A stretch of 64,000 nucleotides of DNA, taken from NCBI RefSeq assembly GCF_008704495.1, contig NZ_CP023699.1, forward strand, positions 2,108,001-2,172,000. Reading direction: 5' to 3'. Below the pieces are notes generated by a model. The model made no database searches and was not told the origin of the DNA. It saw only the letters and a program-made list of their open reading frames with translations. Made by a program: the position numbers and the translations under genes. Positions 8,425 through 17,332 of this stretch are shown one piece after another (the first letter of the stretch is position 1; every line of letters starts with the position of its first letter). The DNA is from Streptomyces kanamyceticus (GTDB lineage: Bacteria > Actinomycetota > Actinomycetes > Streptomycetales > Streptomycetaceae).

Positions 8425-9639
8425 CTATTGACCGAGGGCACTCCCGTTCTTGACCGTCCCGTAGACGGTCCCGAAACGGATGTCGTACGAGGTGGAGGTC
8501 TCCGCGATCCGCTTCAGCATCCGCTCGGCCTCCCGCGTCAACGCGTCCCGCTGAGCCCGCCCCAGCTTCCCGAACGGCTCGATGACGAGCACCGCTCCCC
8601 CGCTCCCCGCGTCCTCCACAAGCCGCCACAACCCGGCCAGGAACCCGTCGAGCAGGAAGACGCAGTACGGGTAATTCCCCTTCCACGTACGCCCCTTGTA
8701 CTCGGCGGGTACGACGCGTGTGCGGTCGGCGTGCGACAGGAGGAGGTTGTCGTACTCGGGGAGGAAGCGGGGCGGCGCCGGGGTGTCCGGGTCCGGGCGC
8801 GGGGCGTCGGGCAGGTCGAAGAGTTCGACGCCGTTCTCGTCGCGGAACGTCCGAAGTCCGGGCCGCAACCGCTCGAATACCTCCCGCAGCCGCGTGAGCC
8901 GAGCCCAGGTCTGCATGTCCTTGACGGAGGCGGGCCCGAACGCGGCGAGATAGCGCAGCACCATGGCGTCGGGACCGGCCTGCGCGGCGGAATCCTCGGG
9001 GATCCCGAGCCAATTCCCGGCGGTGGTCAGCGCCACCTGCCCGCTGCGCCGCCACAGTCCGCGCGGGGTCACCTGGACGAGGGGCAGTACGCAGCGGGCG
9101 GCGATCGCGAGGGACGCCGGATCGGCGTCGGGCCACCGCACGAGCAGCACCTCGCGGAGCTGCTTCATGGTGCGGGGCTCGGACTCGACGGCCTCGCGGG
9201 CGATCCCCGCGAGCTCCAAGAGATCGACGCCGACCAGCCCGGCGCGGAAGGCGGTCAGCTCGCGTTCGAGAGCGTTCTGCATCAACTGCCGTACGGGGAG
9301 GGCGTCTTCGGCGGTGTGCAGATGGATGGTGGACCGCATGGTGACGGTGCGGACGACCCTCCGGTCGGCGAGGAGACCGGACAGCTCGGCCGGGTCGAAG
9401 TCCTGGAGCCGCGCGGCGAGCGCGTAGTAGGGCGGCTTGACGTTCTGCGCCTGAAGCCCGACGAGGTGCCCGACGGCGTCCTCGACGGAGAGATCGGTGG
9501 AGCGGCGCAGCAGGAGCTGCCGGTCGAGGGTGGCGCGATTGAGCGCGAGCGCCCCGAGGACGGGCGCCCCACTGCCCGCGCGCTTCCCAGACCCGCCCGA
9601 GCCACGCCCCACACCCTCCTGCACCTTCGTCTTCGTCAT
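8425..9639 (-). CDS. AlkZ-like DNA glycosylase (winged-helix HTH_42 family)
   Basis: 404 residues of the HTH_42 winged-helix family that includes the interstrand-crosslink glycosylase AlkZ and E. coli YcaQ. An early LVGLQAQNVKPPYYALAARL segment (about residues 50-70) has the Gln-x-Gln signature that, as I recall, distinguishes AlkZ-like enzymes from the Gln-x-Asp of YcaQ-like ones. Later blocks fit the family: VRTVTMRSTIHLHTAED, LLVRWPDADPASLAIAARCVLPLVQVTPRGLW, AFGPASVKDMQTWARL and FLPEYDNLLLSHADRTRV. The likely role is excision of bulky or crosslinked N7-alkylguanine lesions; in Streptomyces sahachiroi a relative protects against azinomycin B. Housekeeping versus resistance use cannot be told. 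The N-terminal 25 residues are Gly/Ser-rich and the true start could be slightly downstream. It is followed by the LysR gene. Confidence 0.82.
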   Translation of the reverse strand: MTKTKVQEGVGRGSGGSGKRAGSGAPVLGALALNRATLDRQLLLRRSTDLSVEDAVGHLVGLQAQNVKPPYYALAARLQDFDPAELSGLLADRRVVRTVTMRSTIHLHTAEDALPVRQLMQNALERELTAFRAGLVGVDLLELAGIAREAVESEPRTMKQLREVLLVRWPDADPASLAIAARCVLPLVQVTPRGLWRRSGQVALTTAGNWLGIPEDSAAQAGPDAMVLRYLAAFGPASVKDMQTWARLTRLREVFERLRPGLRTFRDENGVELFDLPDAPRPDPDTPAPPRFLPEYDNLLLSHADRTRVVPAEYKGRTWKGNYPYCVFLLDGFLAGLWRLVEDAGSGGAVLVIEPFGKLGRAQRDALTREAERMLKRIAETSTSYDIRFGTVYGTVKNGSALGQ

Positions 9640-9785
9640 ACCCGCACGCTAACGACCCTTGCGGACACCTACGGTCCGCAAGGTGTCCGCGTCGCGTCCG
9701 CGATGTCGCCACGCCCGCGCCTTTTGGGACGTATATCCTGCTCCGTGGCCATCTAGACAGACGTTCGACATGGGAGGCGCCCAGC

Positions 9786-10982
9786 ATGGCGGAACGCCGA
9801 GCCCGTCCCACACGCCCCACGACACCCACGCCACCTGCCCCACCCCCGAAGAACGGAAGAAAACACGTGTGGCGCCGAACGACACCCCAGACGCCCCCGC
9901 CACCGACGAACGCACACCCCACCTCCGCCACGCCGACGTCGGCCGAGGACCCGGAAGCGGCCGACAGCGTGGTGCAGGCGGCGCTGTACCGCGACGGCGT
10001 CCGGGTGGCCACCCCCGCCACCCTCGCGGATACCTTCAGGGAGCTGCGCGAGCAGCGGGACGGCATGGCGTGGATCGGCCTGGCCCGCCCGACGGAGGAG
10101 GAACTCCTCTCTCTGGCCGCCGAGTTCGACCTCCACGAACTGGCCGTGGAAGACGCCATGGAGGCCCATCAGCGCCCGAAACTGGAGCGCTACGGCGAGA
10201 CGCTCTTCGTCGTCCTGCGCGCCGCCCGCTACCTCGACGCCCCCGAGGAGGTCGACTTCGGCGAGCTGCACGTCTTCGTGGGCCCGGACTTCGTGATCAC
10301 GGTCAGGCACGGCGCGGCCCCCGACCTCTCGGCGGTCCGCCGCCGCATGGAGGAGACCCCCGACCTCCTCAAACTCGGCCCCGAGGCGGTCCTCTACGCC
10401 ATACTCGACGCGGTGGTCGACGGCTACGCCCCGGTGGTCTCCGGCGTCCAGAACGACATCGACGAGATCGAGACCGAGGTCTTCAGCGGCGACCCCGAGG
10501 TCTCGCGCCGCATCTACGAACTCTCCCGCGAAATGGTCGAGTTCCAACGAGCGACCCGCCCCCTGGTCAGCATGCTCCACGCCCTGATGGCAGGCTTCGC
10601 CAAGTACGGCACGGACGAGGAACTCCAACGCTACTTGCGCGACGTCGCCGACCACGTAACCCACACCAGCGAACGAGTCGACGGCTTCCGCCAGGCCCTG
10701 GCCGACATCCTCACGGTCAACGCGACCTTGGTGACGCAACAGCAGAACGCGGAGATGCGGGCGCTGGCGGAAGCGGGGTTCGAGCAGAACGAGGAGATCA
10801 AGAAGATCTCTTCGTGGGCGGCGATTCTGTTCGCTCCCACGCTGGTGGGAACGATCTATGGCATGAACTTCGAGACGATGCCTGAGCTGAAGTGGGCGGC
10901 GGGGTATCCGTTCGCGATTCTGCTGATGGCCGTGGTGTGTGTGAGCTTGTACTTCATCTTCAAGCGGCGGGATTGGCTGTAG
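9786..10982 (+). CDS. corA: CorA-family magnesium/cobalt transporter
   Basis: 398 residues from ATG 9786, which follows a GGGAGG ribosome site by about 8 bases. The first 55 residues are Pro/Thr-rich and disordered; the CorA cytoplasmic domain follows (AWIGLARPTEEELLSLAAEFDLHELAVEDAMEAHQRPKLERYG is typical). A long stalk helix leads to two C-terminal transmembrane helices, and the first ends with the diagnostic GMN motif in TIYGMNFETMPELKW. The short C-terminal tail (IFKRRDWL) is basic, as usual for this family. It should form a pentameric Mg2+ channel in the plasma membrane. It is divergent from the AlkZ-like gene across 146 bases. Confidence 0.93.
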   Translation: MAERRARPTRPTTPTPPAPPPKNGRKHVWRRTTPQTPPPPTNAHPTSATPTSAEDPEAADSVVQAALYRDGVRVATPATLADTFRELREQRDGMAWIGLARPTEEELLSLAAEFDLHELAVEDAMEAHQRPKLERYGETLFVVLRAARYLDAPEEVDFGELHVFVGPDFVITVRHGAAPDLSAVRRRMEETPDLLKLGPEAVLYAILDAVVDGYAPVVSGVQNDIDEIETEVFSGDPEVSRRIYELSREMVEFQRATRPLVSMLHALMAGFAKYGTDEELQRYLRDVADHVTHTSERVDGFRQALADILTVNATLVTQQQNAEMRALAEAGFEQNEEIKKISSWAAILFAPTLVGTIYGMNFETMPELKWAAGYPFAILLMAVVCVSLYFIFKRRDWL

Positions 10983-11014
10983 CAGGGAGTCTCGACACCT
11001 GATCAATTTCGCGT

Positions 11015-11650
11015 ATGCGAAGGACTCTGAGGGCTCCATCGAGCCCCCTGGGGGAATCTGGGGAGAATGAGCGGCGCTGGGGAGCGAGACGCCGCCCGCA
11101 TCGCCAGCCATTCCGCAAGCCGCGGCACGGGGAGGACTGGTTAGAACCGAGGAGTGCCGCGGCGGCAGGGAGGGACTTCCCCTGCACCGCACGTACGACG
11201 TGCTACATCGAGATTCACAAAGACGGCACCGTGACGCACGGGGGCGGCCACGCCGCGTACGAGCGGACCATGACCGGCAAGTCCCGCCTGTTCGCGGTCT
11301 GGCCCGGCGAGTGGTCGAGCCACTTGTTCGTGATCGACGACCTGGACGAGTACGCGAAGGCGCACGGCGTCAAGCACGACGAGCAGCGAACCGGACTCAA
11401 GGAGCACGTCCACGACGTGCGGTGGGAGCCGGCATCCCACGCGAACGACAGCCCTCGAAGCCCCTACATCAGCGTCGACGTCACGCTGGACTGCGGTTGC
11501 GAGATTCACGACCTGCGTACCTTCGCTGCTCAGATCAAGGAGCAGCAGGGGTGGGACGTGGCCAAGAGCGGCGGCTGGGGCAGCAGTGGCCCACCTGGGG
11601 GAAGGAGGACGTACACCCGGCGTGTTCGCCGCAAGAGCCTCACGAGTTGA
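11015..11650 (+). CDS. Hypothetical protein with unclear, probably replaced N terminus
   Basis: The frame opens at ATG 11015 and encodes 211 residues, but only the part from about residue 63 (CYIEIHKDGTVTHGGGHAAYERTMTGKSRLFAVWPGEWSSHLFVIDDLDEYAKAHG) looks like a conserved protein. The first 60 residues are Arg/Pro-rich and read through repeat A (11050-11088), which recurs at 30793. There is no ribosome site before 11015 and no in-frame ATG, GTG or TTG near the start of the protein-like part. The native 5' end may therefore have been lost by recombination. The C-terminal half contains TLDCGCEIHDLRTFAAQIKEQQGWDVA. I do not recognise a function. A strong hairpin terminator follows at 11684. Confidence 0.5.
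   Translation: MRRTLRAPSSPLGESGENERRWGARRRPHRQPFRKPRHGEDWLEPRSAAAAGRDFPCTARTTCYIEIHKDGTVTHGGGHAAYERTMTGKSRLFAVWPGEWSSHLFVIDDLDEYAKAHGVKHDEQRTGLKEHVHDVRWEPASHANDSPRSPYISVDVTLDCGCEIHDLRTFAAQIKEQQGWDVAKSGGWGSSGPPGGRRTYTRRVRRKSLTS
11050..11088 (+). repeat. Repeat A: copy of a ~40-bp element also at 30793
   Basis: The stretch contains GAATCTGGGGAGAATG and then GCGCTGGGGAG, with CTGGGG recurring three times. A closely related copy in the same orientation lies at 30793-30834. Both copies sit a short distance before hypothetical genes and within Arg-rich readthrough frames. Confidence 0.6.
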
Positions 11651-11683
11651 CCCTGGCGGCTCGTCGCGGAGTCCACAGACTAA

Positions 11684-11717
11684 AACGGGTGGCACAGCAT
11701 GTGCTGTGCCACCCGTT
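11684..11717 (+). terminator. Strong hairpin terminator
   Basis: A perfect 16-bp inverted repeat (AACGGGTGGCACAGCA pairing with TGCTGTGCCACCCGTT) has only a TG between its arms and begins 33 bases after the stop of the hypothetical gene at 11650. A pyrimidine-rich TCACCTTTCCTC tail follows, consistent with an intrinsic terminator. Confidence 0.8.
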
Positions 11718-12123
11718 CACCTTTCCTCAAGCACTGGCGAGCCGCGCAAGCAGGCCCGGGCCGCTGGGCAGATGCCGACGCCATACCCCGAGGAGTTCGT
11801 GGACACCACCGCCAGTGCGCTCCACCGCTACCTCGACGGAGGCCCGGAAGTCTCACTGAACGGCTGGGGTCAGTAGCAGCCCACGGACAGCACGCTATAC
11901 CCGCGCGATGAGCAAATGTCCCGGCCGGGGCACCGCCCCACTGGCCCGTTGAGGGGCGTGACAAGGATCAGATCGCAGAACAGCTCGACCGAGCGTGCCG
12001 TCAACCGAGCCACCCCTACGCGTCCTGGGATGCCATCACCACTGACCGCCGGTCGGGTGAGCTGAGTGCCTGGCTCCTGTGTGCCGCCGCGAGGGAGTTC
12101 GGTCCAGGCCCTAGACCGGATGG
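11718..12123 (+). other. Non-genic stretch with coding remnants
   Basis: No convincing complete gene is seen. A 34-codon frame at 11771-11875 (MPTPYPEEFVDTTASALHRY) has protein-like composition but no ribosome site. A second stretch from about 11950 to 12100 reads as RDKDQIAEQLDRACRQPSH and later SWDAITTDRRSGELSAWLL in one frame without a start codon, which resembles the end of a lost gene. Together with the odd N terminus at 11015 this points to past deletion or insertion between CorA and the amine oxidase. Confidence 0.4.
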
Positions 12124-14070
12124 ATGCCCATCCATCGCCCCACCCGTCGCGGCTTCACGAGAACCGTTGCCGGTCTGGCCACGGCCGGCGTACCAACCGT
12201 GGCCCCGCTTCCCGGCCGTGCCGCGGACAGAAGCGGCAGTGTTCCTCCCGCATCTCCATCGTCCAAGGACGCGTCCGCGGACGTGGCACGAGCCCTCCTG
12301 GTCCTGGACAGAAACGATCAGCCACTCGTCCCCGCCTACAAGAAGATCTTGCTGGGCGGTGGGCTGCCGCGGGCCGGAGGGGGGCCCAAGAAGGTGTTGG
12401 TCGTCGGGGCGGGGGCGGCCGGGCTCACCGCGGCGCACCTGCTCAACGAGGCCGGTCACGAGGTCACCGTGATCGAGGCCAACGGAAACCGGGCCGGTGG
12501 CCGCATCAAGACGTTCCGGACCGGGGGGCACGAGAAGGCCGAGCAGCCCTTCGCCGACCCGAAGCAGTACGCGGAGGCCGGTGCGATGCGCATCCCGGAC
12601 GTCCATCCCCTGGTGACCGGCCTCATCGATCAACTCGGCCTGAAGCGGCGCCGCTTCCTCCTGACGGATGTGGGTCACGATTCCAAGGGCACGGGCCGGA
12701 CCTGGCTGTACGTGAACGGCATCCGGGTACGGCGCGCCGACTACGCCAAGAATCCCAAGCCGGTCAACCGGTCCTTCGGCGTCCCGGAGAACTTGTGGGA
12801 CGTGCCCGCGGCCCGCATCGTCGACTCGGTCCTGGCCCCGGTGCGCGACGAGTTCTCCGTCGTGGGGGCGGACGGCCGACGCGTCGACAAGCCCCTGCCG
12901 GAGCTCCTGGCGGGTTGGACCCGGGTGGTGGAACAGTTCGGCGAGTGGTCCATGTACCGGTTCCTGTCCGAGCACGCGGGCCTGGACCACCGCACGATCG
13001 AGCTGGTGGGCACCTTGGAGAATCTCACCTCCCGACTGCCGCTCTCCTTCCTGCACAGCTTCGTCGACGCCTCACTCATTCACCCTCAGACGCGCTTCTT
13101 CGAGATCGAGGGCGGAACCGCTCGCCTGGCCGACGCCCTGCTGGCGCGGGTGCGGCACCTGGTGCGCTTCAACTGCCGTGCCACCCGCGTCGCGCACGGC
13201 GCGGGGGCACCGACCGGCAAGGGCGTGTGGGTGGACACCGTCACCGAGTCCGACGGCGGACCCGTGCGGCGCGAGCAGTTCACCGCCGACATCGCGATCA
13301 TCACGGTGCCCTTCTCGGGGATGCGTCAGCTCCCCGTCTCTCCCCCGCTCTCCTACGGCAAGCGACGGGCCGTCATCGAGATGCACTACGACGCGGCGAC
13401 CAAGGTCCTCCTGGAGTTCTCCCGGCGCTGGTGGGAGTGGACCGAAGCGGAGTGGAAGCGCGAACTGGAGGCGTTCCGGCCCGGCCTGTACACGGCTTAC
13501 CGGGACGGCAAGGCACCCACCGACGGGTCGCTGCTGGGCGCCCACCCCTCAGTACCCAAGGGATGGCTCAAGGACGCGCAACGCGTGCAGTACGCCGCAC
13601 GTCGCTCTGCCCTGCGCGACCAGCCCGAGGCGACGGCGACCGTGGGCGGCGGCTCCCTCTCCGACAACTCCAACCGCTTCATGTTCCACCCCTCCCACCC
13701 GGTCCCGGGGAGCGAGGGCGGCGTGATCCTTGCCTCTTACAGCTGGTCCGACGACGCCTTGCGCTGGGACTGCCTGGACGACGACGCCCGCTATCCGCAT
13801 GCTCTGCGTGGCTTGCAGGACGTGTACGGCCAGCGGATCGAGGTGTTCTACACAGGTGCGGGACGCACTCAGAGCTGGGTCCGGGACCCCTACGCGTATG
13901 GCGAAGCCTCCGTGCTCCTGCCCGGCCAGCACACCGCGCTCGTGCCGTACCTGACCTCCCCGGAGGGGCCCTTGCACTTCGCCGGGGACCACACCTCGCT
14001 CAAGCCCGCCTGGATCGAGGGCGCGCTCGAGTCCGCGGTGCGCGCTGCCCTGGAGGTCCATCACGCCTGA
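12124..14070 (+). CDS. Tat-exported flavin monoamine oxidase / L-amino-acid oxidase-like
   Basis: 648 residues. The N terminus has a twin-arginine signal ([17 protein letters not shown], about residues 7-23), so the folded flavoprotein is probably exported. The FAD-binding motif [21 protein letters not shown] (about 92-112) is followed by [15 protein letters not shown]. The C-terminal flavin loop [26 protein letters not shown] is intact. The length (about 600 mature residues) and the blocks between fit bacterial flavin monoamine oxidases and L-amino-acid oxidases, which deaminate amines or amino acids with release of ammonia and hydrogen peroxide. The ribosome site before ATG 12124 is weak. 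The neighbours give no pathway hint. Confidence 0.88.
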   Translation: MPIHRPTRRGFTRTVAGLATAGVPTVAPLPGRAADRSGSVPPASPSSKDASADVARALLVLDRNDQPLVPAYKKILLGGGLPRAGGGPKKVLVVGAGAAGLTAAHLLNEAGHEVTVIEANGNRAGGRIKTFRTGGHEKAEQPFADPKQYAEAGAMRIPDVHPLVTGLIDQLGLKRRRFLLTDVGHDSKGTGRTWLYVNGIRVRRADYAKNPKPVNRSFGVPENLWDVPAARIVDSVLAPVRDEFSVVGADGRRVDKPLPELLAGWTRVVEQFGEWSMYRFLSEHAGLDHRTIELVGTLENLTSRLPLSFLHSFVDASLIHPQTRFFEIEGGTARLADALLARVRHLVRFNCRATRVAHGAGAPTGKGVWVDTVTESDGGPVRREQFTADIAIITVPFSGMRQLPVSPPLSYGKRRAVIEMHYDAATKVLLEFSRRWWEWTEAEWKRELEAFRPGLYTAYRDGKAPTDGSLLGAHPSVPKGWLKDAQRVQYAARRSALRDQPEATATVGGGSLSDNSNRFMFHPSHPVPGSEGGVILASYSWSDDALRWDCLDDDARYPHALRGLQDVYGQRIEVFYTGAGRTQSWVRDPYAYGEASVLLPGQHTALVPYLTSPEGPLHFAGDHTSLKPAWIEGALESAVRAALEVHHA

Positions 14071-14110
14071 GCCACGGCCGGTCATCCGGTGCTGAGAATG
14101 CGCCTTCGCC

Positions 14111-16015
14111 TCAGCTCCGTCCGTCGAGGACGATCACCTTGTCGCCGCCTGTCAGGGACAGCAGTGCTGCCTTGTCCGGGTTGACGACGATGCCGTAGTC
14201 CGGCCTGCGTTGAGCGTGGCGCGCGAGTCGGTAGCCGATGGCGATCTGGTCACGGCGAAGGGCGGCTTCGACCACCGTGTAGAAGCTGACGGTGGCGTGC
14301 GGCTGTACGTACTCCTGGGCAGGGCGCAGCCTGATCTGGCATCCCTCGGGATCGAAGAGCTCCTGGAAGAGCCGGTTCAGCTCGGGATTCTCCGAGGTCT
14401 GCGCCATCCGCAGACTGAGCAGGTTGTCGCTCAGGATGAAGTCGTCGGCGTGTGCGGCCTGCGCCAGTGTGCGGTTGCGGTCGTCGGCCATCTCGGTCAC
14501 CACCGAGAAGCCGTGGCCGTGCTGAACGGCCAGGTCGCGCAGGTGCAGCAGGGTCATGAGCGTGCGCGAGTCCGTCGCGGACTTGTCCACCGCCCCGGCG
14601 TCGCCGACCACCATCACGTGCTGGTAGGCCGCCAGGTCCACTTCTTCAAGGACCACACGGTTGGCAGGGTCGGCCGCGAGAACACCCAGTTCGATCTGCG
14701 GAAGTCCGGTACGGAGCCGCTCCACGCGGTCGTCCAGGTCGGGAACGTCGGCGACGATGTCGAGTCGGGAACCCTCGGGCGCCAGCTGCGCCAACTGCTT
14801 GACGGCTTCGGGTGTCCTGGCGTTCCAGCCGAGAAGCAGTACCCGCTCAGGCTGTGGATCCGATGCCTCGGCGGTGACGATCGCCTCGAACGTGATGGTG
14901 GGCACCTCGTCGGTGGGAACGACGGTGTCGTCGTCCTCCGAGATGGCGACGATCTGGTCCGTGCCCAGGATCGCGGTGGCTGCCGGAGGGTTGAGCAGGA
15001 TCTGGCCGTCGAGACGGCGGATCCCGATCACGGTGGAGGTGCGGAAGGTGTACACGGCCTCGCCGAACGTCTGCCCGGCCAGCTGGGGTTGGGCGGACAT
15101 GTAGATCTCGTCACCGTCGAATTCGAGGAGTCCGGTGTAGACGATGGACAGCCCGGACTGGAGGCTCGTCTGGACGAGCAGGCGGGCGATGAAGCACTGG
15201 GCGCTGACGACGTGGGTGCGCGCACCACCGGCGATCAGAGCCGCCGGAAGGTTGTGGTCGTCCGCGATGCTGGTCACCACGTGCGGCACCGCCCGCCCTT
15301 CGTGACTCGCCTCGGAGAGGGCTCCGCTGTTCACCGCGAGCAGGGACTTGATGACGGAGATGTCCGCGTCATCGTGTTCCGGCGGCAGGACGAGGATGGA
15401 GCGTGCCTCCTTGGGGTTGACCAGGTTGATGTCGGAGATGCGCGTCGGGTCGCCGGTGCGGCAGACCACGCGCGTCGGTGCGGTGGCGCCCACCCGTTCC
15501 CGTATCGCGTCGTCCATCTGCGCCTTGTCCTTGGGCGCGAGTACGGTCACGCAGGCGTACTTCTGGTTCCGGTTGGCCTCGACGAGCTCCGAGATGATCA
15601 TGTGAATCTGCTCGGACCAGCCGAGGATGACGGTGTGATCGCTCTCGACCACCACGGACCGTCCCTTGCGCAGCTTGGCCAGCTTGCGCTGGATTCCCGC
15701 TCCGAGGACCCCGATCAGCGTGCTGAGCAGCAGGATTCCGATGATGGTGATGACCGTCGAGATGATCCGGTACGCGACGCCGACCGAAGGGACGTAGTCA
15801 CGCTGCAGCATGCCGGGAGGGTTGAGGACTCGCAGGGCACTGCGCCACAGGACGGACGCGCCTCCCTCCTTCCGTACGAGGTCGGGCGCGAGCACGAGGA
15901 GCGTGATGGCGTTGAGGAGGGCGAGGGCCAGCATGGCGGCCGCGATGACACCGATCATCGCGGGTGTGCCGCGCGCCATCGCGTTGTCGAACCGGTAGCG
16001 AAAGCGTCGCAGCAT
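14111..16015 (-). CDS. CASTOR/POLLUX-related ion channel protein with RCK domains
   Basis: 634 residues from ATG 16015, preceded by AGGAGG 6 bases upstream; the longer open frame upstream is not used. The N terminus (MLRRFRYRFDNAMARGTPAMIGVIAAAMLALALLNAI is the start) has one membrane helix, with a second pore-flanking helix around residues 80-105 (ISTVITIIGILLLSTLIGVLGAGI). The large cytosolic part begins with a TrkA-N/RCK-like Rossmann segment (VVVESDHTVILGWSEQIHMIISEL) and repeats a second such unit (RVLLLGWNARTPEAVKQLAQ). This is the arrangement of bacterial relatives of the plant nuclear channels CASTOR and POLLUX. The likely role is ligand- or ion-gated K+ (or Ca2+) transport; the gating ligand is unknown. 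Confidence 0.85.
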   Translation of the reverse strand: MLRRFRYRFDNAMARGTPAMIGVIAAAMLALALLNAITLLVLAPDLVRKEGGASVLWRSALRVLNPPGMLQRDYVPSVGVAYRIISTVITIIGILLLSTLIGVLGAGIQRKLAKLRKGRSVVVESDHTVILGWSEQIHMIISELVEANRNQKYACVTVLAPKDKAQMDDAIRERVGATAPTRVVCRTGDPTRISDINLVNPKEARSILVLPPEHDDADISVIKSLLAVNSGALSEASHEGRAVPHVVTSIADDHNLPAALIAGGARTHVVSAQCFIARLLVQTSLQSGLSIVYTGLLEFDGDEIYMSAQPQLAGQTFGEAVYTFRTSTVIGIRRLDGQILLNPPAATAILGTDQIVAISEDDDTVVPTDEVPTITFEAIVTAEASDPQPERVLLLGWNARTPEAVKQLAQLAPEGSRLDIVADVPDLDDRVERLRTGLPQIELGVLAADPANRVVLEEVDLAAYQHVMVVGDAGAVDKSATDSRTLMTLLHLRDLAVQHGHGFSVVTEMADDRNRTLAQAAHADDFILSDNLLSLRMAQTSENPELNRLFQELFDPEGCQIRLRPAQEYVQPHATVSFYTVVEAALRRDQIAIGYRLARHAQRRPDYGIVVNPDKAALLSLTGGDKVIVLDGRS

Positions 16016-16166
16016 GGGCCACCTCCTGGGATACGGGGCACGTCGCGGGCCGAAACCGGGGCGCCGCGCGCCCTGGTGATCCGTCCCTCGCCGCGCGGGG
16101 GTCGTGCCCATGCCTCACAAGTGGGCGCCATGGCGTACTCCGGTCGGGTGACGGAGCCGTCTCCTG

Positions 16167-16373
16167 TCAGGGCTGGACGCTCCGAGCCTGAAGGCGCCCT
16201 CCGGTGAATTGGAGGAGGAAGGAGACGTGCTGTTCGCAGGAGAGCACGTGGGTGCCTTCCAACGCGCCGGCCTCGACGTAGATCTGGTCGATGTCACCGA
16301 AGGGGACGATGAAGCCGTATCCGCGTTCCCGGTCCCACCAATCGACGATTCCCTCGCGCCGTTGCTCCGTCAT
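16167..16373 (-). CDS. Divergent cold-shock-domain protein
   Basis: 68 residues starting MTEQRREGIVDWWDRERGYG at ATG 16373, with AAGGAGG 7 bases upstream. The layout follows CspA: GIVDWWDRERGYGFI replaces the usual GTVKWFNAEKGFGFI, then FGDIDQIYVEAGAL for the DVFVH segment, then EQHVSFLLQFTGGRLQARSVQP. The RNP2-like VFVH motif is changed to IYVEA, and one aromatic of RNP1 is retained. It therefore probably keeps the five-stranded OB fold but may bind nucleic acid differently from canonical Csps. It stands alone between the channel protein and a DUF4239 protein. Confidence 0.7.
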   Translation of the reverse strand: MTEQRREGIVDWWDRERGYGFIVPFGDIDQIYVEAGALEGTHVLSCEQHVSFLLQFTGGRLQARSVQP

Positions 16374-16561
16374 CGAAGAGCCTCCTTCCCTCGCGGGCAC
16401 ACGCACTGCCCCGCCGCGGTCCGCAGACGTCTGGCCTGGCCTGGCAGTCCCTACTTTGCACGCGCGTCAGTACGTCCGCATCGTGACGGAACCCAGGCTG
16501 CCTGCCTCGTCGTGTCCACCCTGGCTCGCTCCAGGACGGCGCGTGCCAAGGGGTTCACAAA

Positions 16562-17302
16562 TCAGAAGTGCCGGATGAACGGGGACGGGTCGACGGCGAA
16601 GAGGCCACCGAAGGGGCTGTCCAACTGATAGATGAGCAGCGCCGTGAAGGCGATGAGACCGGACAGCCCCATCGCCATCACGACATGGGTGAAGCTGCGT
16701 CGGACACCGAACAGGAACATGAAGGCGATGGTGAGGACGCCGCCGACGATCAGGCCGAACCAGATCACCGGCGAAAGCCGCTCTCCCGCGTCGGTCTCGC
16801 GGCCACGTCTCGCCTCGTCCAAGGTACTGAGTTGTGCCAGCGTCTCCTGTCCGGTGACCTGCTGGGCGGGCGTGGCGTGGTCGGGCAGCTGCGCCGACGC
16901 GCGCACCTGTTCCAGGAGTTGCCAGCCCTTCGGATCCGGTGACGCCTCTTCGGCCAAGGCCGGCCATTCGACGTCCGTGACGTGACGGACGTACGACTCG
17001 ACCTCCTGGCGCATCCGATCACCCTGCGCGGCGGGCAGCCCGGCGGCCAGGAGGTGGATCTGGTGCGCCGCACTGGCCTCCGCCGCCACATGGTCCTCCG
17101 CCCCGGAATGCGTGTCCCACACCGTGACCAGGGCCAGGCCCAGGACGAGGGCGTACAGAACGCCGACCATCATCGAGATGTACTCGGCGACGTCTTCACG
17201 GGGCTCGTCGTCCGGCCCCATCGGAATGAAGCGGTGCTTGATCAGGACGACCACGGCGGCGAACAGCGCGACGCCGAGGACGATGGCAATGCTTTCGATC
17301 AT
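16562..17302 (-). CDS. DUF4239 membrane protein
   Basis: 246 residues. Two N-terminal hydrophobic helices (about 3-22 and 45-63, the second containing VGVLYALVLGLALVTVW) and two C-terminal ones (about 180-200 and 205-225) flank a soluble helical region. The pattern and the motif YISMMVGVLYALVLGLALVTVWD are typical of DUF4239, whose members have been compared with bestrophin-like channels. The function is unknown. The gene lies 30 bases downstream of the surface-protein gene that ends at 17333 on the same strand and is probably co-transcribed with it. Confidence 0.8.
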   Translation of the reverse strand: MIESIAIVLGVALFAAVVVLIKHRFIPMGPDDEPREDVAEYISMMVGVLYALVLGLALVTVWDTHSGAEDHVAAEASAAHQIHLLAAGLPAAQGDRMRQEVESYVRHVTDVEWPALAEEASPDPKGWQLLEQVRASAQLPDHATPAQQVTGQETLAQLSTLDEARRGRETDAGERLSPVIWFGLIVGGVLTIAFMFLFGVRRSFTHVVMAMGLSGLIAFTALLIYQLDSPFGGLFAVDPSPFIRHF

Positions 17303-17332
17303 CGAGGGCCCCGTCGTGGGTCGATGGCGTGA

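Noticed and set aside
7468..9756. 762-codon plus-strand frame opposite the LysR and AlkZ-like genes
   Set aside because: Antisense shadow with no domain; the opposite strand holds two well-supported genes.
12066..14198. 710-codon frame overlapping the amine oxidase
   Set aside because: Arg/Pro-rich shadow; the 648-residue frame has the FAD motif and Tat signal.
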